Shown here piece by piece: positions 31,061 through 42,176 of a DNA stretch of 64,000 nucleotides (position 1 is the first letter of the stretch; the number at the start of each line of letters is the position of its first letter). The notes beneath the pieces are model-generated. The model had not been told where the DNA came from and ran no database searches. It was given only the letters and a program-made list of their open reading frames with translations. Source of the stretch: Prorocentrum cordatum (taxonomy: Eukaryota > Sar > Dinophyceae > Prorocentrales > Prorocentraceae); the NCBI GenBank assembly GCA_963575745.1, contig CAUYUJ010014171.1, positions 672,186 to 736,185 of the forward strand. Direction: 5' to 3'. The position numbers and the translations under genes are program-made.

Positions 31061-32593
31061 ATGGTCTACGCTGCCGTCGAGCATGCGGCCGCCTTCATAG
31101 GCCGACGGCCACGCGAGTGGTCCCATCACCTGGAGACGCAGCACCCGCGTAAGCACATCCTCGCGCGCTGTCACTACTACCTGCGCGGCGCCTCCTTAGA
31201 CGACTGCGCCAGGCAAGAGGAGGAAGATGACGGAGGAGAGCGCGCAGAATTGCACCTGGACCCAGGAGCGCGAGAGGCACCTCTGAGCTGCAGCGAGGAC
31301 AACTATGTTGCCAGCGCGCCCACCGCAGCCGTGCTCAAAACATATGAATTTGCCGAAGTTAAGACCGCGGCAATCAAGCGCGACCCCGGTCTCCTCTCCA
31401 CGGAGGGAGCGTCGAGGCTGTCCAAGGAGGTGGTCGCCGCCATCCTCGAGGAGCTCGCGATCTGGGTCACATGGAAGCGTTTCGAGCGACGACCTCTCAA
31501 CGGCGCTCGGAACGTCATGGGCCCAGACGCGCGTTCAAGTGCAAGCGCCGCAAGGGACCTGGCTGCAAGATGGCCAGAATCATCCGGCGCCGCATGGCGC
31601 TGAGAAGCTTCCGCGACATGGGCGCTGGAGCCTCGCTGGCTTTCGCCGGCGCTGCGACGCGGGCGCCCCGGCGCAATCTGTCCTCAGAGGCGGCTCGTCG
31701 CCCAAACTGGGTGCGCGTCGCCGCGGGCATCGAGATGGCTATCCTGCAGGTCGCGACTGCGCCGAGGTGCAGGGGCAGGGCGAAGCACCGCGATATCTCG
31801 GCGAACTCTCGCCCCGCCGCCTGGCAGCGCTGCCATCCTCCAGCAGGCCCCCGGCAACGAGGCCTTCGACGAGCGGGCCGAGTGCCTGCGCTGCGCGGGC
31901 CGGGCACGGGCTGCAAAGATGCGCCCAGAGCTTTCCCCATGGAGCTCGCCAGGGCCACGCGCTCGCCCGAGCGCGCCAACCCGACGCGCAGGGGCCCCGA
32001 GGTCCAAGTCAAACGTGGGGCGTCCGGCACATGTCTCGCCAGCGAGTCAGAGCTAGTGCCCATGCTGCCCAAGCGCGTCGACGATCTCAAGATCGCAGGG
32101 CGCAAGGGGCACGGCGACCGACTCATCGGCCACATCGAGAGCGTCTTTGGGCAAATGAAAGGGGATTGCGACGACTCTACGAAGTGCGGAGTCCACCAGC
32201 ACCGCTGCGCCGACCGACGGCGCAGCGACGCTCGACCAGGACGAGCGCCCGACGCGCTGATCCCCATGCGTCTACCTTGGTGCCCCCCCCCTCGGAGCAG
32301 CCGCCTGCGCGCCGCCCGCGCATCGCCGCGCTGCCGTCTACATCGTCGCGCTGCAACGGGCCAAGAACAGGCTGCCTATCAGACGCGCGGTGCACCTCAA
32401 CTCTTTGGTTCTTGCCACGCAGAAGATCATGGCGCGCGTCGCCTCCCCGGCGATGGGGCGCGCGGGCCAGACCAGCGCGGCCAGCGGCGGCTCGTTCAAG
32501 CGTCAGGAGGAGGCAGGATGCGGCACGCGTGGCGCCACATACACGCTTCTGGGCAAGTGTCGCAGCGCTGGTAAACAGTTCGCGTCTGGGTAA
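31061..32593 (+). pseudogene. Ty1/copia-type reverse transcriptase, heavily frameshifted
   Basis: This would be the RT and start of RNase H of an LTR retrotransposon polyprotein. The N-terminal part is in the frame of 31061 (SKEVVAAILEELAIWVTWKR, then RPLNGARNV). It continues in the frame of 31471 (FKCKRRKGPG), with motif A at 31726-31743 reading G-I-E-M-A-I-L where copia RTs have D-V-x-x-A-F-L, so the first catalytic Asp is lost. A stretch at about 31836-31895 (NEAFDERAECLRC) is in the 31061 frame again. Then GTGCKDAPRAF and the catalytic box R-V-D-D-L-K (32074-32091) are back in the 31471 frame. From 32390 (LNSLVLATQKIMAR, then SGGSFKRQEE) the frame changes once more at the RNase H start. 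At least four shifts make it nonfunctional. No LTRs were found. Confidence 0.8.
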
Positions 32594-33590
32594 GTGCCAT
32601 GTGCATGATGCTGTGGGCCGATCGCACATGCATTCGCGTCGATCACCGTTCGGCCCAGAGCTGCTCGAAGCGCGCGGAGCAGCGGGCGGCCCGCAGGCAT
32701 GCCCCCCGACGCTCTGCGAGATAGCGCGCGGACCCGCCTTGCCAGATGAGATGAGGAGGCTGATGGGAGTAGGGAGGTTACGCTGCGCCGGCCGAGCTGG
32801 TCGCGGGCGGGGCGTCGTCTTCTCCGCCCCAGCCGTGGACCGCGCGCGGCTGCCGTCGGAAAATTGCATGGCAGGCCGCCCGCGGTGGCTGGCGGTTCGG
32901 CTGCGCACCCAACAGGCCCCGGATATGCCGCGGTGCGATACTCGCGACGCGAGGACCAAACCCACGACGCAGGGACGCACCGGCCGAGAGCTCATCCTCG
33001 ACGTCGCGGAGGGAAAGCTCGCCTACGAACGCCCGAGGAACGGCGCGAGAAGACGGCGCCGAGCCCCGGACGCAGCAACCTCAACGAGGACATAGACAAC
33101 GCCGCTGGATTACACTCTCTGCACCGCACGTTTGAATCGCGTTCGCAAATGCGTCGTCCGACTCGCACATCGCGAACTGCGTTCGCGAATGCGACGCAGT
33201 CCAGCAGGCGCGGAGAGATGCGAAGAGCGAAGCATGCCAGTGGCTGGGTTGCCTCCGCGAACTGCGTTCGCGGGGCAGCAGGTTTCGGACAGCGCAGCAT
33301 GCAAATGAACAGCTGCGCGCGCCATTCGAATGTTCTGCTGTCAGGCAGTTTTCAACAGGGACCTGGTTCATCTAATGTTTTCCGCGCCCAGCTCCCCTCA
33401 CTTGTCGAACTTTTTATGAGGGACATGGTCAGTGTACTCTCCTCTCGTCTTAGTTCACTTTGCTTCGTTGGTTCGGGTGCGGTTTGCGCGCTCGGGCCGA
33501 CGAGGCGCAGACAGATTCGCTTGGGCACCGGGCTCGAACGGTAGGTCATTGCAGTGAATTATATATTGTATTATCTCTTGCTCTTGCAGT
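32594..33590. other. Unassigned region after copia, with GAACTGCGTTCGCG repeats
   Basis: No LTR or gene was recognised. Between 33130 and 33290, GCGAACTGCGTTCGCG-like palindromic words occur three times (near 33174 and 33257, plus a decayed one near 33139). A pyrimidine stretch ending TTGCTCTTGCAG at 33589 looks like a splice acceptor just before the third leader-like site. Confidence 0.45.
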
Positions 33591-33600
33591 CGCCTCCCTC

Positions 33601-33622
33601 ACCGCGGCCGTTTTGGCTCGGG
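33601..33622 (+). other. Decayed DinoSL-like sequence (17 of 22)
   Basis: ACCGCGGCCG, then TTTTGGCTCGGG, matches the leader at 17 of 22 positions. All five differences are transitions toward G or C (T to C once, A to G four times), as expected of an old copy decaying in a GC-rich genome. It begins 12 bases after a TTGCAG acceptor-like site and ends at the start of a perfect hairpin. A chance match is less likely because of the context but not excluded. Confidence 0.5.
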
Positions 33623-33652
33623 GGCGCGAAAGTTGGCCGAACTTTCGCGCCC
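33622..33652 (+). repeat. Perfect 13-bp stem, 5-nt loop hairpin
   Basis: GGGCGCGAAAGTT, loop GGCCG, AACTTTCGCGCCC. The arms are exact reverse complements. It sits directly at the 3' end of the leader-like sequence. Confidence 0.95.
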
Positions 33653-33953
33653 GTGTTGCGCGCGCGTTACGCCTGCCGTTTTATTCGTCCGCGTGCTGCA
33701 AAACAGTCCGCCTTGCGCCCTTCGCCTTTACCTCTAGTCCCCTGGTGCTCCTGCTCCTCCCGCTCCTTCCACTCCAGCTCCTGCTGCTATTGTCTGTTGT
33801 CGTCCTCTTCGTTCCGCCCTTTCCTCCTCCCCCCCCCCCTGCAGACGAGCGCGCTCGGCCTCGGACTTGGCGGGGGATCGCCGACGGGGGCGCCCGCCGA
33901 TAGACGGGCCGCCGCCGTCGCCGTTGTGGGAGGGCGCAGAGCACGGCGAGCGG

Positions 33954-35396
33954 ATGACCAACAACGCGGGCATCATGATGGATACCATGACATGGCTCTC
34001 CAGGCTGCTGGCGCAAGTAGCGCAGATGCAAAGGGGGAAGCACTGGGGCGCGCCCATGCCGATGGGCACTCAGAGCCCCGCCAACAGCATGGAAGGCCAT
34101 GCCGACAACGAGGCGAACGGCAATCAGGAGGCGCGCTTCGCGATGATGGAGTCGATTCGAGCACAGATCGAACGGGCGGAAGAGATGGAGAGACCGCTGC
34201 TCGCGGCGACGGACGCGGCGACCCCTAGCAACGAGCTGGCGAGATGCCCGTGGGGCACGAGCCCGCGGCAGGAATCGCACTGGGACGAGGCGCGAGAGGG
34301 CTGGCGGCTAGAGGGGGGGGCTGCGCCAAAAAAAACACCGGGGCCTTCGACGGGGCCCCAAAGAGCACCAGGCCTCCTTTGCCTCTCCAACGGCCCGGGC
34401 AGACCCGACTGCCCCCCAAAAGAGAAGAAAACAACACTACCAGCAGAAGACGCCAACGCGACGGAGATGGCTCAGTGGGAACGGGGTGGGTTATAGCGGG
34501 GCACCGACTAGGGCTTGCCAACAGGGGGCCGCGCAGCGCATCGGGGCTCAAGTGCAAGAGCAGATTGGGCACCTCAGCGGGGCGCGCGTAGAGTCGAGGT
34601 CGCCGGCCCCGTCAGGTGCAGCAGCGACGTGATCGGCGACGCGAAATACGTCCTAAGGAGCGCGGGGGCGAACGTCGAGAGGACGGGCGCTGCGCGGGCT
34701 TCGACGGCGGTCGACATAGACGCAGGCGTCGCCAAGCTGATGGACCGCGAGCACAGGGCCACGCTCAGCCTCGGCAGGCGCAGCGCGCCGCAGGTCAAGA
34801 CGGACCGGGAGGGGCTGGCGAAGGAGACGGACTTGTCGCATCTCTCGGACCAGATGGGCTGCCTGTCCTCGCGCGTCGCGGGGGTGCCGAGGGCGGGGGG
34901 CCTCGCGACGAGGCCGGCGGGGGCCGACGCGGAGCCGCCGAGCGACAGGAGCAACGATGAGGAGACGTGGATCCCGCGCGGCTGGACAGTGAAAACACCC
35001 GAACTCTGGCTCGCCTGCGAGAAGATCGCCTACGGCAAGAAGAAGGACGACAGCCAGGATAACACGGAGAACACGAAGAAGACGCAGAACACCGAGGGAG
35101 CCAATGAGATACTTGCGGGAGATGAGATCGAGAACGCCATCGCCGAGCTGCAGAAGAAGATAGAGGGGCGCAAGGAGAAGCTCCAGAAAAGGGCGGCCCC
35201 GAGCAGCGCGGAGGTGGAAGCGCGAGCCGTGGCCCCCCAGCCCAGGCGAGCCCCGGGAGGTCAGCGCAGCCCCGAACCCTCGCTGGACCAGCCGAGAGGC
35301 AAGGTACCGCCTTCTACCCGGGGATGGAGGCAGGCCCGACAGCTTAGGAACAGAGGAAAGAAGAAGGACCAGGTCGACCCACAAGTAACCAAGTAA
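33954..35396 (+). pseudogene. Hypothetical protein gene with two in-frame UAG stops
   Basis: The first ATG after the leader-like site, 33954, is preceded by a strong acceptor (CCTCC and poly-C, then CTGCAG, exon from 33845) and is in frame with everything to TAA at 35394-35396. Only TAG at 34494 and TAG at 34509 interrupt it. The N-terminus reads MTNNAGIMMDTMTWLSRLL, then an acidic helical part (MMESIRAQIERAEEMERPLL). The C-terminal half has heptad-like helices (VAKLMDREHRATLSLG; ENAIAELQKKIEGRKEKLQ), suggesting coiled coils, and a basic end. The function and family are unknown. The coiled-coil make-up and leader-like 5' end would fit a LINE ORF1 or a recycled host mRNA. An intron spanning both stops cannot be ruled out. 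Confidence 0.45.
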
Positions 35397-35569
35397 CATT
35401 CCGACCCCAGCTACGACATTGTATTTTACTGCGCTGGATAGGGTATTGATTCAGATACGAACAGGTCGTGCACGGAGGACTCGGGGGCGATGGGGCCCCC
35501 TTTTAGCAGTTCTGGCTGTTTCCTCTCTCTTGTCGTGTTAAGTGCGTGAGGTGGCGCGTGTTCCCTTTT

Positions 35570-35576
35570 TTTGTTT

Positions 35577-35625
<49 letters not shown>

Positions 35626-35695
35626 TTGTGTTCTCTATCTTTCTCTCTCTCTCTCTCTTTCTTTCTCTCTCTCTCTCTCTCTCCCTCCCCCCTTT
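35570..35695 (+). repeat. (CT)n tract
   Basis: CT dinucleotide with TTT interruptions, after about 180 bp of unassigned sequence following the hypothetical gene. Confidence 0.93.
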
Positions 35696-36034
35696 CTGAA
35701 GGGCCCCAGGAGGGTGCAGGCGCCCTGGCGGATAGCGCGGTCAGCACGGTGCCCCTCCCTTGAGTAGGTAGCGCAGCCCCCCCCCCCTCCTTGAGGGCGT
35801 TGCTCCACTTCAATAGAGGTCAGCAGCGCCCTCCTTTCTGTCTAGGACGGCCGTTTTTAATAATAAGCCTTCCTGCGGCGCGGCACGCCTGCCCCGCGGT
35901 CTCTGAGTGGGCCACGCGGCGCTCCGGGCCGTCCTGGGGGTGTTGCCCCCGCCCCGCTTCCATATGGATCGCGGGGGCTTAGAGTTGTTCCAGCAGGAGT
36001 CTGCGGGATGCCCCCTGTGCGCCTTTGCCTTTGC

Positions 36035-36160
36035 CTTTGCCTCCTTCTCTTCCTCCTCCCCCTCCTCGTCCTCCTCCTCCTCCTCTTCCTCCTCCTCCTC
36101 CTCCCTCCAATCCTCCTGCGCATCCGTCACGTCGTCGTCGTCGCCCTCCTCCTCCTCTTC
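36035..36160 (+). repeat. (TCC)n tract
   Basis: TCC/TCT repeats followed by CGTCGTCGTCG. Confidence 0.9.
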
Positions 36161-36277
36161 AAAAGTAAGCGGGTCCTACCTCTCCGAATGCGAATGTCAC
36201 GATGAGGTCTTCTTTGGAGTTCCAGGTCCGCGAGTGCACCTAGCTTGTCCCCCACTCGCGCCCCCCCCCCCCTTCAG

Positions 36278-36375
36278 GCCCAGCTCCGCGCTTGGCAGCA
36301 GGAGCTGCGCGGCCCCGCTGCTCCTGCGCCGGCGGTCGTGGCGCCGCCCGGGGTGCAGGAACGCTGTGGACAAGG
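36278..36375 (+). CDS. Possible exon after strong acceptor
   Basis: Poly-C followed by TTCAG (36273-36277) is a strong 3' splice signal. The sequence after it is open and protein-like in phase 0 (AQLRAWQQELRGPAAPAPA, then PPGVQERCGQ). Donor and neighbouring exons are not determined. The pyrimidine-rich stretch 36400-36815 and a second acceptor-like CATGCCCGCAG at 36815-36825 follow. No family was recognised. Confidence 0.3.
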
Positions 36376-36399
36376 GGGCCTCCTCTGTCCCCGTCCGTC

Positions 36400-36815
36400 C
36401 ATTCCTTCCTTTCTCCCGCCTTCCCCCATGTTGTTCCTCCTTCATCCATCGTCCCCCCTTGTCCCTCTACCCGCTTCCTCCTTTCCATTCCTTCCCCTCC
36501 TTTTTCCTTCCTCCCCCCTGCTTTTCCTTCCCCTTTCCCTTTCTTTCCTTTCCTCCCCCTTCCTCCCCATTCCCCCCTTTCCCTTCCCATTCTCCCACTC
36601 CGCTCTTCCCCTCCTTTTCCTCCTTCCTCCTGAGCCTCCTCCTCCCCTCTCATCATCCCTCCTCCCCCCTCCTTTTCCGCCCCCCACTTGGCCCGCTCCC
36701 CCCTTCCTCCTTGTCCGTCCTCCGTTCACTATTCCTTTCTCCCTTTTGCTTCCCCTTCCTTTTTTTCCTCCCCCTTTCCCGTTTCCGTTTCTTCCCCATG
36801 TTCTCACCTTCTCGC
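36400..36815 (+). repeat. Pyrimidine-rich (CCTTTCC)n stretch
   Basis: Irregular CCT/CCCTTT sequence ending in an acceptor-like CCCGCAG at 36825. It may be an intron polypyrimidine region. Confidence 0.7.
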
Positions 36816-37070
36816 ATGCCCGCAGACCAGAAGGGCGCTATGCCATGCCATGAGCAGCAGGCGCCTACAACACATGAAGAGCTACACGGCTGGATCGCAG
36901 AGGACGGAGTGGGAACAGGAAGAGGAAGCAGAGGCAAATAAGGGAGGGAGCAAAGAGGTGATACGTGTCTCAGCCTGTAGCTTGAGCCAAGCAAACCCCT
37001 CCGAAGTAGCTTTCACCGCTCAGTTGAACGCTTCGGGTTGGTGCAGGGCTTAGAGAGCTTGCAGACTTAA

Positions 37071-37149
37071 CCAACAGAAGCTCCCCGCAAAGCGTACAAC
37101 ACATGACTGGCATGTCAGTTTCTTCCACCCTCGCCCAGTGCAGTTTATG
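37071..37149 (-). pseudogene. LINE C-terminal zinc ribbon remnant
   Basis: H-K-L-H-W-A-R-V-E, then C-C-T-L-C-G-E-L: a histidine followed about 18 residues later by C-x2-C-G, the layout of the zinc ribbon at the C-terminus of the 62.2 kb LINE (H-E-L-Y, then C-D-R-C-G). The function in the family is probably nucleic-acid binding. Confidence 0.6.
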
Positions 37150-37749
37150 GCCCGCACCCGCACCCCCCTTCAGTAGGGCAGAGAGAGAGAGAGAGTGGTG
37201 GCCACGGACTGGCACGTGGTGGAGGTCAGCCCGGAGACAATCCTGAGACACTGCAGAGACTTCATAATTTCACCGTGGCAGACTGGGAAATGGTTGTGGT
37301 CTGGGGTCTTGACCACTTTTGGCCGGGTCGCCTTGGAAACCTTGCCAAATCGGACCTCACAGAAGGGCCACGCTTCGAGCACATGCAAAGCACCAGTGGC
37401 AAGGCCCTGATATTCAGATTCAGCTGCTTCTAGATCCTGAAGCTCCCGGGGCGACAGATCGTGCAGCTGCGCCCCGAGTTTCGCAAGATGACCAGACAGC
37501 GTGGAGCTTGCTACTCTTGGGAGTTGGTGCATCCTCGAACGAACGGTGGGCTCTGAGTTTCCCGACGCTTGGCTTCTCTCCTACTCCCATGGGTAGATCG
37601 ATCTCACGCCCAAAGAAACTGGAACAGTTCTTATCTGACAAAGCTCACTTGGGATGGAAAACCCCAGCAAACAAGCCCGAATAGTCAATCCTGATGACCC
37701 AGAGGGCTGGCTGTGATGGGAAGAACCTTACGCAGAATAGAGACCGCAA

Positions 37750-38033
37750 GCCCACAGGGCTCAGCATCCGAACTGTGAAGCAGGCTGGCAGGGAGGGGTT
37801 CGTACACATCTGTCCGTATACACCTCGCACGGCTTCCCGTCTTCCATCCACGGAACAGATGCCAAGACCAGCCTTGGAGATCTCAACTCTGTCCTCGTGG
37901 TACCAAGACCCGTCCGGACTTGGCGCTGAGGGCCTACAAACTTGAGCAGCCAATCATCCATTGGCCCCAGGGAGCTCAGACATGGCAGGCCATAGCCCTG
38001 AGAAAAGACGGCGGGACAACCCAGCATTCTCAA
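37750..38033 (-). pseudogene. LINE RNase H-like remnant
   Basis: The minus frame from 38033 contains DGKPCEVYTDRC, with Y-T-D at 37820-37812. In the plus-strand LINE the matching site is A-Y-T-D-G-S-G. The Gly and Ser after the catalytic Asp are replaced here and the frame breaks at once, so the enzyme is dead. Confidence 0.45.
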
Positions 38034-38499
38034 CCTGCGCCAAACATTGTGTCACTTTTGAGTAGGTAGCCCGTCAAACTTAGACGGTACACATGTCCAG
38101 CAAGGGGTGAGAGCTTCTTTGTTACCCTCACTAGCGCAGGGAGCCACACGCCTCCGCAAGTTCTTGATTCAGGCCACTGCTGGAAATTACCTTCGAAACG
38201 GACCGACTTAGAAACTTCTTGGCCAGATCGGCCACGAACAAATCCGCAACCTGCTGGGGCGGGGATTGAGTGAGGTCCCAGCGCCTGCCTTGGGCGCTGA
38301 CGAAGATAGCAGGCCCTTCCCAAGTCCACCCACCCTCGCCCAACCACAGAAGCATAGAAGAGATGGGCCATCGGGTCCCATTAAGCCAGGGCTTCCCCTT
38401 GGACTTTTGAACCTTGCAGACGCACGCGTGGAAAACATTGCGCAGCGTGCCCGTGGTCAGAGCATCAGCGCGACGCGCATGACTATGAAGAGGCGTTCC

Positions 38500-38790
38500 T
38501 GATGAATGCCGTAATTCGCACGCACACCTTTTCAATGGACCACCTGCAGGTGAAATCGGATCGCTCTTGGGGCTTGGGGCCCACATCATGCCAAGTTGCA
38601 CAAGCGGATGCTGATGCCTCCAGCTTTTCCTGCAGAGCGACGCATAGTGAGCAAGTCTTCGGGGGTGATTTTGCGCACCTCCATGCCAAAAGACCGAGTG
38701 GAGAAGATGCCAGACTTGAAAAGACGAGTCTTCTTGGCCTTTGGGACCTAGAGGCCACCCAGCCTCGTCTATCGAAAACGAAACTTACCC
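38500..38790 (-). pseudogene. LINE RT C-terminal (thumb/connection) remnant
   Basis: On the minus strand AKKTRLFKSGIFSTRSFG, then MEVRKITPEDLLTMRRSAG, follows the pattern of the segment after the RT core in dinoflagellate LINEs. There a (Y/F)G-x-E-V-G-like site precedes the helix LxxLRRxA. The corresponding part of the plus-strand LINE reads LYGAACLGLDPSRVDQAR at 60532. Stops interrupt it on both sides. Confidence 0.55.
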
Positions 38791-40329
38791 ATTCGTTTAC
38801 TTCTGACTGCTGCAACAGGCCGCATCCGGTGCTTCTCCGCGGTGAAGCTACTCCAAGGTCGGCAGGGGACCGCGTACTCCTGCCGGCAAGGTTACCCACC
38901 TCACCCACCGCCGCCTTGAGGGAAAAAGTTGAACGGTTGCCATCATCTTCTTCTCGGCCAGTGGGTACCGAGATATGGTGGCGGACAGAACGTAGGCTAC
39001 ACTCTTCACCAGATCATGTAGTTGATGGACACACCCGCATTGTTCAAGACGCCACGAACGAATGGACAAATCATAAACATGAAGACCCTAACTGGGACCA
39101 GGTCTCCACATCGCGTTTGGCGATGAGGTTTCCCCCTCATGCTTGGCGATGGGAGAAAGGAAGAACTACTTGGCCTCATATGTCGCTGACGTAAGACCCG
39201 CTAGTGTTCCGCTGGAGCGCCATGAAGGGACAGCGAAGGCCCAGACCAGAGGAGGACGCGGTTCCACTTGTAGGTGGAGAGGGTGTAGATCAGGACATGT
39301 GGGGGGGGGCGAGGCGGGGGGGCCTGACAGGGCGCTCTGGCCCATGAGTTGTTGGTGGTGAGTGTGATCGTAAAGCTGCAAGAGGTCCCGAAGAATGGTC
39401 GCGTTGGGTCGCGCTTTTCATCTGGAGCCCCGTGGAGTGCCCGGTCGACACTCCGCCTCCTGATCAGATCAAGAGCACTTCGCCCATGTCCCATGGAAGA
39501 CTCTGACCCGAGACCCGCGGCGATCTCCCTGGACCTGCAGGGGTCCTTGTTGGTCTTGCCATGGTGCTTCGCAAGCACATTATAGTGATCTGTGGGCCTA
39601 CGACCCTTGTCCGGCCTGCCCATGAGGGAAGCGGCATTTGCTCTGGCGCTTGTCCCGAGATATCGCGCAAATGAAACAGATGGGAAATTGTGCAGAGGCT
39701 TTGGCCCGAGAGAAAGCTGAAACGTTTGGGGTGGACGCCGCCAGGCTAGCTCGTGGAGGCCGCGCACTGACTGCCGGTTCGCCTCAGCTCTTTGATGGGC
39801 ACCCGCACATCTGGAGACATTGCCTCGCCATGCTGCCGAGGATCATCGCGCGCCTGCCAAGCAGCGCGCCAAAGAGAACGCCCCTGCTCAAGGCGATGAG
39901 GCAAGGGGCTGGATTAAGGGCCGCCACGCACCGCAACCTCTTGGTTGATGGGCCCCCCCGAGCCGCGGTGGGAGGACGCCTGCTCCGCGCGGGGGGCAGT
40001 GGACTGAATGGCGCGCGAAGACCCGGCAGTGGGCCCTCGAAAGAAGCGCCGTGAGACTCTCCCATCGAAGACCTTCCCAGGGCCCTCGCTGGTCGAGGTG
40101 TTTCCAAACGATCGCGAGGGTGCCGGACGATGGCCTCCCGACGTAGTTTGGATACGCTCCACCCACATCTTTGGAGTCTAGCTATCTGATGGTTATATAG
40201 GGCGCCGTGCATCCGTCGTTCTTGCAGCCAAGCAAAGTCGGCCTTAGGAGACCTGGCAAACTCGGTAAAGCTGGACGTCTTGCTAGCACGTCATGCCCCT
40301 CCATGTCGGCCTGAGCTCACCCTTACAAG

Positions 40330-40790
40330 CTGTGCCCACTGAGCGTGACGAGGGAGACGGATTTGCTGGCCGAGTCTTGTGGCGACGACGTGTCTGAGGA
40401 TGGGCTCAGTAGGCGTCCGCCACGCAGAGGTCCCGACCTGCTCGCACGGGCCCCTGATGGGGAAGTCCTGGTAGCCGAAACCGCACCCTGTGACGACGGC
40501 GTATCTGGCGTGGGCTCAGTAGGCACTCGCCCACCAGAGATCCTGACCTGCTAGCACTGACCCCTGATGGCGATGTCCTGGATGACGATGCCGCGCCCTG
40601 TAGCGACGATGTATCTGGTGAGTGGCTCCATGGTACCCACCCACCGGAGATCCTGACCTGGTAGCGCTGACCCCTGTCGTCGACGTTCTCGAATGCCGAG
40701 CCCAGTCACGTGGCGACGACGCGCCGAGCGATGGGGCTCAGTCGGCGCGCATACGATAGGAGGCCCGGCTTGCTAGCAATGACCCAATTA
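40330..40790 (+). repeat. 115-bp tandem repeat, about four units
   Basis: Units contain GATCCTGACCTGCTAGCACT, GACCCCTGATGGCGATGTCC and GGGCTCAGTAGGCACTCGCC. Starts fall near 40330, 40420, 40535 and 40650. The repeat lies inside the minus-strand LINE interval. Confidence 0.7.
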
Positions 40791-41100
40791 TCCGGCATGC
40801 GCGGCATTAAGGCTGACCCACTAGACGAGGTTACTGAAGTTGAAAGCGTCACTGACCGACCTGTGGAAATCGCACCGGGCAAAGCCGAAGGTGCTAGATT
40901 TGTTGTAGAAAATAGGGTGGAGTCACTCGATCCACCGCGCCCGGAAGGTCCACGGGGGGATATCGACCACTTCAAACTTGTCGATGGAGTCGAACACCCA
41001 CCCACCAATCTTGGAAATATTGATGGAGCAGCCCGCAAATTCGCAAATGCAGGAATCAGACTTGAACTGATACTGGCTTGATGACAAAAAACCCTCTCTG

Positions 41101-41643
41101 TTAGGAGTTCCCCGATTTAAGCTGTGTTGTGGAGACATAGTTGAAGACTCTGCCTGAGGGACCTGGAGATCGACTATGAGGTTTCTTGGCAGCTGTCCTG
41201 ATGGTCTCCATGATGGACCTTGATGGCATCGCTGACTGCTCGAATGGGCTCGCGCACTTCGAGCAGATACGCATCGTCCACATCCATGCGTCCGCCTGCG
41301 GGCACGTCGGTCCCGTCAGCGGGCCCTTCACCACTGCCGGCTTGAGAGCCACGGGGTGGCTCAGGAGTTGGATGAGGCCAATCTTCAGGAGAGGCCTGCC
41401 TGAACGTGCCAAGGAATACTTGGACTTGATTGCGCAGATCATCTCGGAACACCTGGCTACCTGAATTGCGATGGCACGCTCATCCCGCTGCTGGGTAATT
41501 TCCTCGACCTGTTGGGACAGCGCAGCGTGGCCCGACTCGAGTTGAGCAATCCTCCCAGCCCGTCTCGCATCGTCCTTCTCAGCTCCGAACGTGACCTGAC
41601 TTGCGGGCGCTGCCTGGGCCTCTCCTCCTAAGCGGCCTTCCAT
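41101..41643 (-). pseudogene. LINE ORF1 N-terminal coiled-coil region
   Basis: The minus frame starts at 41643 with IAQLESGHAALSQQVEEI as a clear heptad coiled coil. After about residue 60 the recognisable protein continues in another frame (DDLRNQVQVFLGTFRQ, then GGRMDVDDAYLLEVREP, 41452-41174), which shows a frameshift. The position about 530 bp downstream of the SL relic mirrors the LINE at 21.2 kb. Confidence 0.5.
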
Positions 41644-42176
41644 TCAGCACTGGTGCTGTCTCGGGCAGCCTTGGGTTGCGCATCATTGAACTTGTTATGG
41701 GAAAGCTGGAAGATGCGGTGGGGTTCATCCAAGGCACCTTGTTGGGACTTGGGCCTAAACGGGCTACCAGTAGTTACTTGTGCCTATAGCCTTGCCGCCA
41801 CCGTCGCCATCGCTGATCCTCTACATACTTCCTCCTCCACCCTCCAGAAACCACGAGGTGCAGGAGGGCCACAAGCAGCAAGACCACGAAGAGGAGACTT
41901 GCAATGGTAACAGAAATGAAAGAACATTGGGTTATTCTTGCGGCCTCATGTGGCACAAGCGATGGGGTTTCCTGGATATTGCGTCTTGCCCGTTGCCACC
42001 ACCGCCGCCTCGGGCCATATCACCACAGCCCGATTCATATGTGAAAGGTAGGAACTTACTGGTCTGTAGGACACAGAGGGTGTCAGTCTCAAGGAATGCG
42101 TCTGGGCACCCGCTTGAAAGTCTGTCGCACAGCAGCGGAAACCACAAGCTCGAGTCCCCACGACACGGGGTTCGAA

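Noticed and set aside
36981-36990. CTTGAGCCAA, a ten-base match to the leader end on the minus strand
   Set aside because: The rest of the leader does not match, and a ten-base hit is expected by chance about once in ten such windows. It lies inside the LINE zinc-ribbon interval.
37170-37532. 120-codon minus frame as a separate gene
   Set aside because: It lies between the RNase H and zinc-ribbon remnants of the minus-strand LINE and has no domain of its own, so it is most likely LINE linker.
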